From Limiplasma sp964416065 (GTDB lineage: Bacteria; Bacillota; Clostridia; Christensenellales; Aristaeellaceae): a stretch of 22,123 nt of DNA. The DNA is taken from positions 1 through 22,123 of the forward strand of contig CAYQCL010000037.1 of assembly GCA_964416065.1 (NCBI GenBank). The letters run 5' to 3'. Position numbers and translations under genes: made by a program. This document shows positions 21,041 to 22,123 of the stretch, piece by piece (positions within the stretch are counted from its first letter, which is position 1; each line of letters starts with the position of its first letter). The notes beneath the pieces were generated by a model. The model was not told the DNA's origin. It ran no database searches and saw nothing but the letters and a program-made list of their open reading frames with translations.

Positions 21041-22069
21041 ATGGTGAAAGTTGCTATTAACGGTTTTGGCCGCATCGGCCGTCTGGCTTTCCGTCAGATG
21101 TTTGGCGCTGAGGGCTATGAAGTGGTTGCCATCAACGACCTGACCAGCCCCAAGATGCTTGCGCACCTGCTCAAGTACGATACCGCGCAGGGCTCCTACT
21201 GCGGCCATATCGGCGAGAACACGCATACCGTCGAAGCTACCGACGATTCCATCATCGTGGATGGCAAGGAGATCAAGATTTACGCGGAGAAGGATGCCGC
21301 CAACTGTCCCTGGGGCGCGCTGGATGTAGACGTCGTGCTGGAGTGCACCGGTTTCTATTGCAGCAAGGAGAAGAGCCAGGCTCATATCAACGCCGGCGCC
21401 AAGAAGGTTGTTATCTCCGCGCCTGCCGGAAATGATCTGCCCACCATCGTGTTCTCTGTCAACGAGGGCACCCTGACCAAGGAAGACAAGATCATCTCCG
21501 CCGCTTCCTGCACCACCAACTGCCTCGCGCCTATGGCTAAGGCTCTTAACGACACCTACCCGATCCAGACCGGCATCATGACCACCGTGCATGCGTACAC
21601 CGGCGATCAGATGATTCTGGACGGCCCCCATCGCAAGGGCGATCTCCGTCGTGCCCGTGCCGGCGCTCAGAACATCGTCCCCAACTCCACTGGCGCCGCT
21701 AAGGCGATCGGCCTGGTTATTCCCGAGCTCAACGGAAAGCTGATTGGCTCCGCTCAGCGCGTGCCCGTCTGCACCGGCTCCACCACTATCCTCGTGGCGG
21801 TTGTCAAGGGCAAGGATGTTACCAAGGAATCCATCAATGCCGCGATGAAGGCCGTTGCTTCCGCTTCCTACGGCTACAACGAGGAGCCGATTGTCTCCTC
21901 TGATGTAATCGGCATGAAGTACGGCTCCCTGTTTGATGCGACGCAGACGATGGTTGCCAAGCTGGATGACGATACCTATCAGGTGCAGGTTGTCAGCTGG
22001 TACGACAACGAGAACAGCTACACCAGCCAGATGGTTCGCACCATCAAGTACTTTGCTGAGCTGGGCTGA
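21041..22069 (+). CDS. gap: Glyceraldehyde-3-phosphate dehydrogenase, type I
   Basis: It oxidises glyceraldehyde 3-phosphate with NAD and phosphate to 1,3-bisphosphoglycerate in glycolysis. The 342 residues include the Rossmann loop NGFGRIG (7-13), Asp33 after the second strand (favouring NAD over NADP), the catalytic SAASCTTNCLAP with Cys157, and His184 in TTVHAYTGDQ. The phosphate-binding NSTGAAKA segment follows at 215-222. The ATG at 21041 has AGGGAGGT eight bases upstream; an upstream in-frame ATG at 20978 lies inside the promoter and is rejected. Codons are strongly C-ending compared with its neighbours, as expected for a highly expressed gene. A Rex-like site suggests control by the NADH level. 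Only 54 bases follow, with a weak GAGGG/CCCTC hairpin and no T run. Confidence 0.97.
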   Translation: MVKVAINGFGRIGRLAFRQMFGAEGYEVVAINDLTSPKMLAHLLKYDTAQGSYCGHIGENTHTVEATDDSIIVDGKEIKIYAEKDAANCPWGALDVDVVLECTGFYCSKEKSQAHINAGAKKVVISAPAGNDLPTIVFSVNEGTLTKEDKIISAASCTTNCLAPMAKALNDTYPIQTGIMTTVHAYTGDQMILDGPHRKGDLRRARAGAQNIVPNSTGAAKAIGLVIPELNGKLIGSAQRVPVCTGSTTILVAVVKGKDVTKESINAAMKAVASASYGYNEEPIVSSDVIGMKYGSLFDATQTMVAKLDDDTYQVQVVSWYDNENSYTSQMVRTIKYFAELG

Positions 22070-22123
22070 TTCGATTTGCGAGGGGCGTGTAAACCCTCTC
22101 ATGATTGGACGTCATCTCGTTAA

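Noticed and set aside
21023..22102. A 359-codon open frame antisense to gap
   Set aside because: It mirrors the highly biased gap codons; gap has full catalytic motifs and a ribosome site.

Overview
The window looks like the chromosome of a GC-rich Gram-positive anaerobe of the Clostridia. Christensenellales or Oscillospirales relatives would fit, but the lineage is inferred from gene order and protein style, not from a marker gene. Supporting signs are strong AGGAGG-type ribosome sites, sigma-A promoters, the IreB-RuvX-DUF1292 gene set and a division cluster in the order YlmE-SepF-YlmG-YlmH-DivIVA.

Left part, 1-5332, mostly minus strand. An AT-rich decayed transposase remnant (IS630-like) lies at the left edge. 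Next comes a minus-strand operon of an ECF transporter S component, type III pantothenate kinase (coaX) and homoserine dehydrogenase (hom), with a near-consensus promoter and a structured leader. Upstream of it are a broken SRPBCC-domain gene, a tandem tRNA-fMet/tRNA-Met pair with its own promoter and terminator, and a secreted protein with four SH3b repeats.

Middle part, 5678-12157, plus strand. A PRC-barrel protein and a 47-residue membrane protein precede an AI-2E/PerM-family permease. The IreB, RuvX, DUF1292 and GNAT acetyltransferase genes follow; the alaS gene often found before ireB is absent. After a terminator come aspartate kinase and a GT-C-like polytopic membrane protein. Aspartate kinase and hom, the first and third steps toward threonine, are thus in one window but in different operons.

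Division part, 12474-18575, plus strand. A small RsbW-like protein that has lost its ATP-binding motifs precedes a sigma-B/F/G-type sigma factor. Then come a Gln/Pro-rich membrane-fusion (HlyD-like) protein, YlmE, a very long SepF, YlmG, YlmH and DivIVA. A sigma-B-like promoter overlaps a sigma-A-like one ahead of the pair, which suggests autoregulation.

Right part. An RlmA-type rRNA methyltransferase (minus) converges on divIVA, a MATE exporter runs rightward, and glyceraldehyde-3-phosphate dehydrogenase closes the window. The gap promoter carries a Rex-like redox operator and a perfect inverted repeat between -35 and -10.

Most of the window is core housekeeping sequence. I see no defence island, CRISPR array or intact mobile element. 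The most unusual part is the degenerate anti-sigma/sigma pair joined to a modified division cluster: long SepF, Q-rich membrane-fusion protein, and DivIVA without its usual Phe17-Arg18 membrane tip.
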